The translations under genes and the position numbers were made by a program. A DNA stretch of 7,398 bases from Pseudorhodobacter antarcticus (GTDB lineage Bacteria; Pseudomonadota; Alphaproteobacteria; Rhodobacterales; Rhodobacteraceae), in NCBI GenBank assembly GCA_945861995.1, contig CAMAWZ010000115.1, forward strand, positions 1 through 7,398, in the 5' to 3' direction. A model generated the notes under the pieces. That model saw only the letters and a list, made by a program, of their open reading frames with translations. It was not told the DNA's origin and searched no databases. Numbering within the stretch: position 1 is the first letter of the stretch; each line of letters opens with the position of its first letter. Shown in pieces: positions 6,044 to 7,398 of this stretch.

Positions 6044-6085
6044 GCGCATTTGGATCATTGGCGACAGGGCCCGTTGAACCAAGCG

Positions 6086-6110
6086 AAAGGGGCGGCACTT
6101 TGGCCGCCCC
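6086..6110 (-). terminator. Intrinsic terminator of amtB (proximal of two)
   Basis: On the minus strand GGGGCGGC (6110-6103) pairs perfectly with GCCGCCCC (6096-6089) around a six-base loop, followed by TTTCGC. The stem is strong and GC-rich but the T-tract is only three bases, so termination may be partial. It lies 20 bases after the amtB stop codon. Confidence 0.72.
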
Positions 6111-6130
6111 CCCATAATTATTGGCCCTTG

Positions 6131-7398
6131 TTATTGGTTGTAAGCACGCTCGCCATGTTCGGCCAGATCCAGACCTTCGCGCTCGATTTCTTCCTTCACG
6201 CGCAGGCCCATCACCATATCAACCAGCTTGAACAAGATGAACGAACCAATCCCCGAGAAGGCAATCGTGAACAGCACCGCCTTGATTTGCGCCGTCAACA
6301 TGAACCCCATGTCATACGCGCCCACTTGCAGCGTGCCAGGGACCGACGTGTAGTCAGGAATGCCCGCGCCGCCCAAAGCTGGGTTCACCAAGATACCCGT
6401 GGCAATCGCGCCGATGATCCCCGCCAGACCATGGATGCCAAACACATCAAGGCTGTCATCCAGTTTGAACATATTCTTGACGTAGCTGACAAAGAAGAAG
6501 CATGCCACGCCAGCCAGCAGACCCAGCACCAGCGCGCCCATTGGCCCTGCAAATCCTGCCGCAGGGGTCACGGCCACAAGCCCCGTCACAACACCCGAAA
6601 CCAGACCCAAAAGCGATGGTTTGCCCTTTAGCAGCCATTCGGCGAACATCCACGCCACACCGCCGCCCGCCGTGGCCACAAAGGTATTCACAATCGCCAG
6701 CGAGGTGATCGCGTTGGATTCAAGGTTAGACCCTGCGTTAAACCCAAACCAGCCCACCCACAGCAAAGCGCCGCCGATCATGGTCATGGTCAACGAATGG
6801 GGCGCCATCGAATCCTTGCCATACCCCACACGCTTGCCCAGCATGATGCAGCCGACAAGACCAGCAATACCCGCGTTGATATGCACCACAGTGCCGCCTG
6901 CAAAGTCCAGCGCGCCCCAGTTCCAGATCAGACCATTGGCAGCCAGATTGGCAGCAGCGGCCTCGGCAGCAGCGGTATCGCCAGCCGCTTCAGCAATCAG
7001 CTTCAGCGTCTGTTGTTCGGCCAAGAAATCTGGGCCGCCCCACCACCAAACCATATGCGCCATTGGGAAGTAGATGAATGTCACCCACAGAACCGAAAAC
7101 ACCATCAGCGAGGAAAACTTCATCCTCTCGGCAAAGGCCCCCACGATCAGCGCAGGCGTGATCATGGCAAAGGTCATCTGAAACGCGATGAACGTGTATT
7201 CAGGCAGCCAAACGCCATTGGTAAAGGTTGGCACCAGCGTTGTGGCATCCACCCCTTGCAAGAACGCCTTGCTAAACCCGCCCACATAAGTATCCAACGA
7301 CCCGCCATAGGAAAACGCCATCGAATAGCCGTAGACAACCCAAATGATGCAGACCACCGCCGAAATGGCGAAGACTTGGGTCAGCATCGACAGCATAT
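6131..7398 (-). CDS. amtB: Ammonium transporter AmtB (partial, N-terminus off the window)
   Basis: Amt proteins are trimeric inner-membrane channels that move ammonium into the cell and are blocked by the PII protein GlnK when nitrogen is plentiful. The visible 421 residues begin at MLSMLTQVFA, which aligns to the region just after helix 2 of E. coli AmtB; from memory about 60-90 residues including a signal peptide are missing. Numbering from that Met, the pore twin histidines are His172 (VVHINAG) and His322 (FGIHGLAG). The Phe gate is Phe76 and Phe219, the conserved Asp is Asp164 (GALDFAGG), and Ser223 follows Phe219. The C-terminal tail GLRVKEEIEREGLDLAEHGE carries the signature that contacts GlnK. 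Between HMVW and GALDF the periplasmic loop has about 43 residues, many Ala, against about 8 in E. coli. The stop is TAA at 6133-6131. glnK is expected upstream beyond the right edge. Confidence 0.97.
   Translation of the reverse strand, partial: MLSMLTQVFAISAVVCIIWVVYGYSMAFSYGGSLDTYVGGFSKAFLQGVDATTLVPTFTNGVWLPEYTFIAFQMTFAMITPALIVGAFAERMKFSSLMVFSVLWVTFIYFPMAHMVWWWGGPDFLAEQQTLKLIAEAAGDTAAAEAAAANLAANGLIWNWGALDFAGGTVVHINAGIAGLVGCIMLGKRVGYGKDSMAPHSLTMTMIGGALLWVGWFGFNAGSNLESNAITSLAIVNTFVATAGGGVAWMFAEWLLKGKPSLLGLVSGVVTGLVAVTPAAGFAGPMGALVLGLLAGVACFFFVSYVKNMFKLDDSLDVFGIHGLAGIIGAIATGILVNPALGGAGIPDYTSVPGTLQVGAYDMGFMLTAQIKAVLFTIAFSGIGSFILFKLVDMVMGLRVKEEIEREGLDLAEHGERAYNQ

Noticed and set aside
5984..6115. 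N-terminal extension of the TMEM175 protein
   Set aside because: It would cross the terminator hairpin at 6016-6043, and the family signature RxxxFSDG sits right after the ATG at 5983.
5891..6631. Plus-strand open frame of 246 residues rich in His, Arg and Gln
   Set aside because: It is antisense to amtB and TMEM175; the composition is typical of the complement of membrane protein genes.

Overview
This window looks like a piece of ordinary chromosome from an alphaproteobacterium, most likely order Rhodobacterales (roseobacter/Rhodobacter group). The evidence is a class I (archaeal-type) lysyl-tRNA synthetase, a DUF4864 secreted protein, a long TL5/CTC-type L25, an AmtB with an enlarged Ala-rich periplasmic loop, high GC throughout, and an intergenic hairpin cluster of a style I recall from this group. 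No tRNA, rRNA, CRISPR array, insertion sequence, phage gene or defence system could be recognised.

Layout. The left edge holds the 5' two thirds of accD (minus strand, running off the window). Upstream of it on the same strand is a small TerB-like cytoplasmic protein. This gene is divergent from lysS (class I lysyl-tRNA synthetase, plus strand); the gap between them carries two plausible sigma70-type promoters facing opposite ways on almost the same bases. Behind lysS lies a run of three perfect hairpins (2771-2826), then about 190 bases without a gene, then a secreted DUF4864 protein (plus). It converges on rplY (ribosomal protein L25, minus), and a strong hairpin terminator lies between them.

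Right half. rplY is divergent from an MFS transporter of the YbjJ-like type (plus). The MFS gene overlaps tail to tail by 35 bp with a TMEM175-family (DUF1211) putative potassium channel (minus). Upstream of that channel gene, two hairpin terminators about 40 bases apart close off amtB (ammonium transporter, minus), which runs off the right edge without its N-terminus.

Function. Most genes are housekeeping (fatty acid synthesis, tRNA charging, ribosome, nitrogen uptake) plus membrane transport. They form short, mostly single-gene units in alternating directions; accD with the TerB-like gene is the only possible operon. I found no convincing new multi-gene system. The points most worth a second look are the triple hairpin element, a possible ribosome-site-masking pairing in the DUF4864 leader, the overlapping MFS/TMEM175 tails, the tandem terminators with a small gap between them, and the orphan TerB-like gene.
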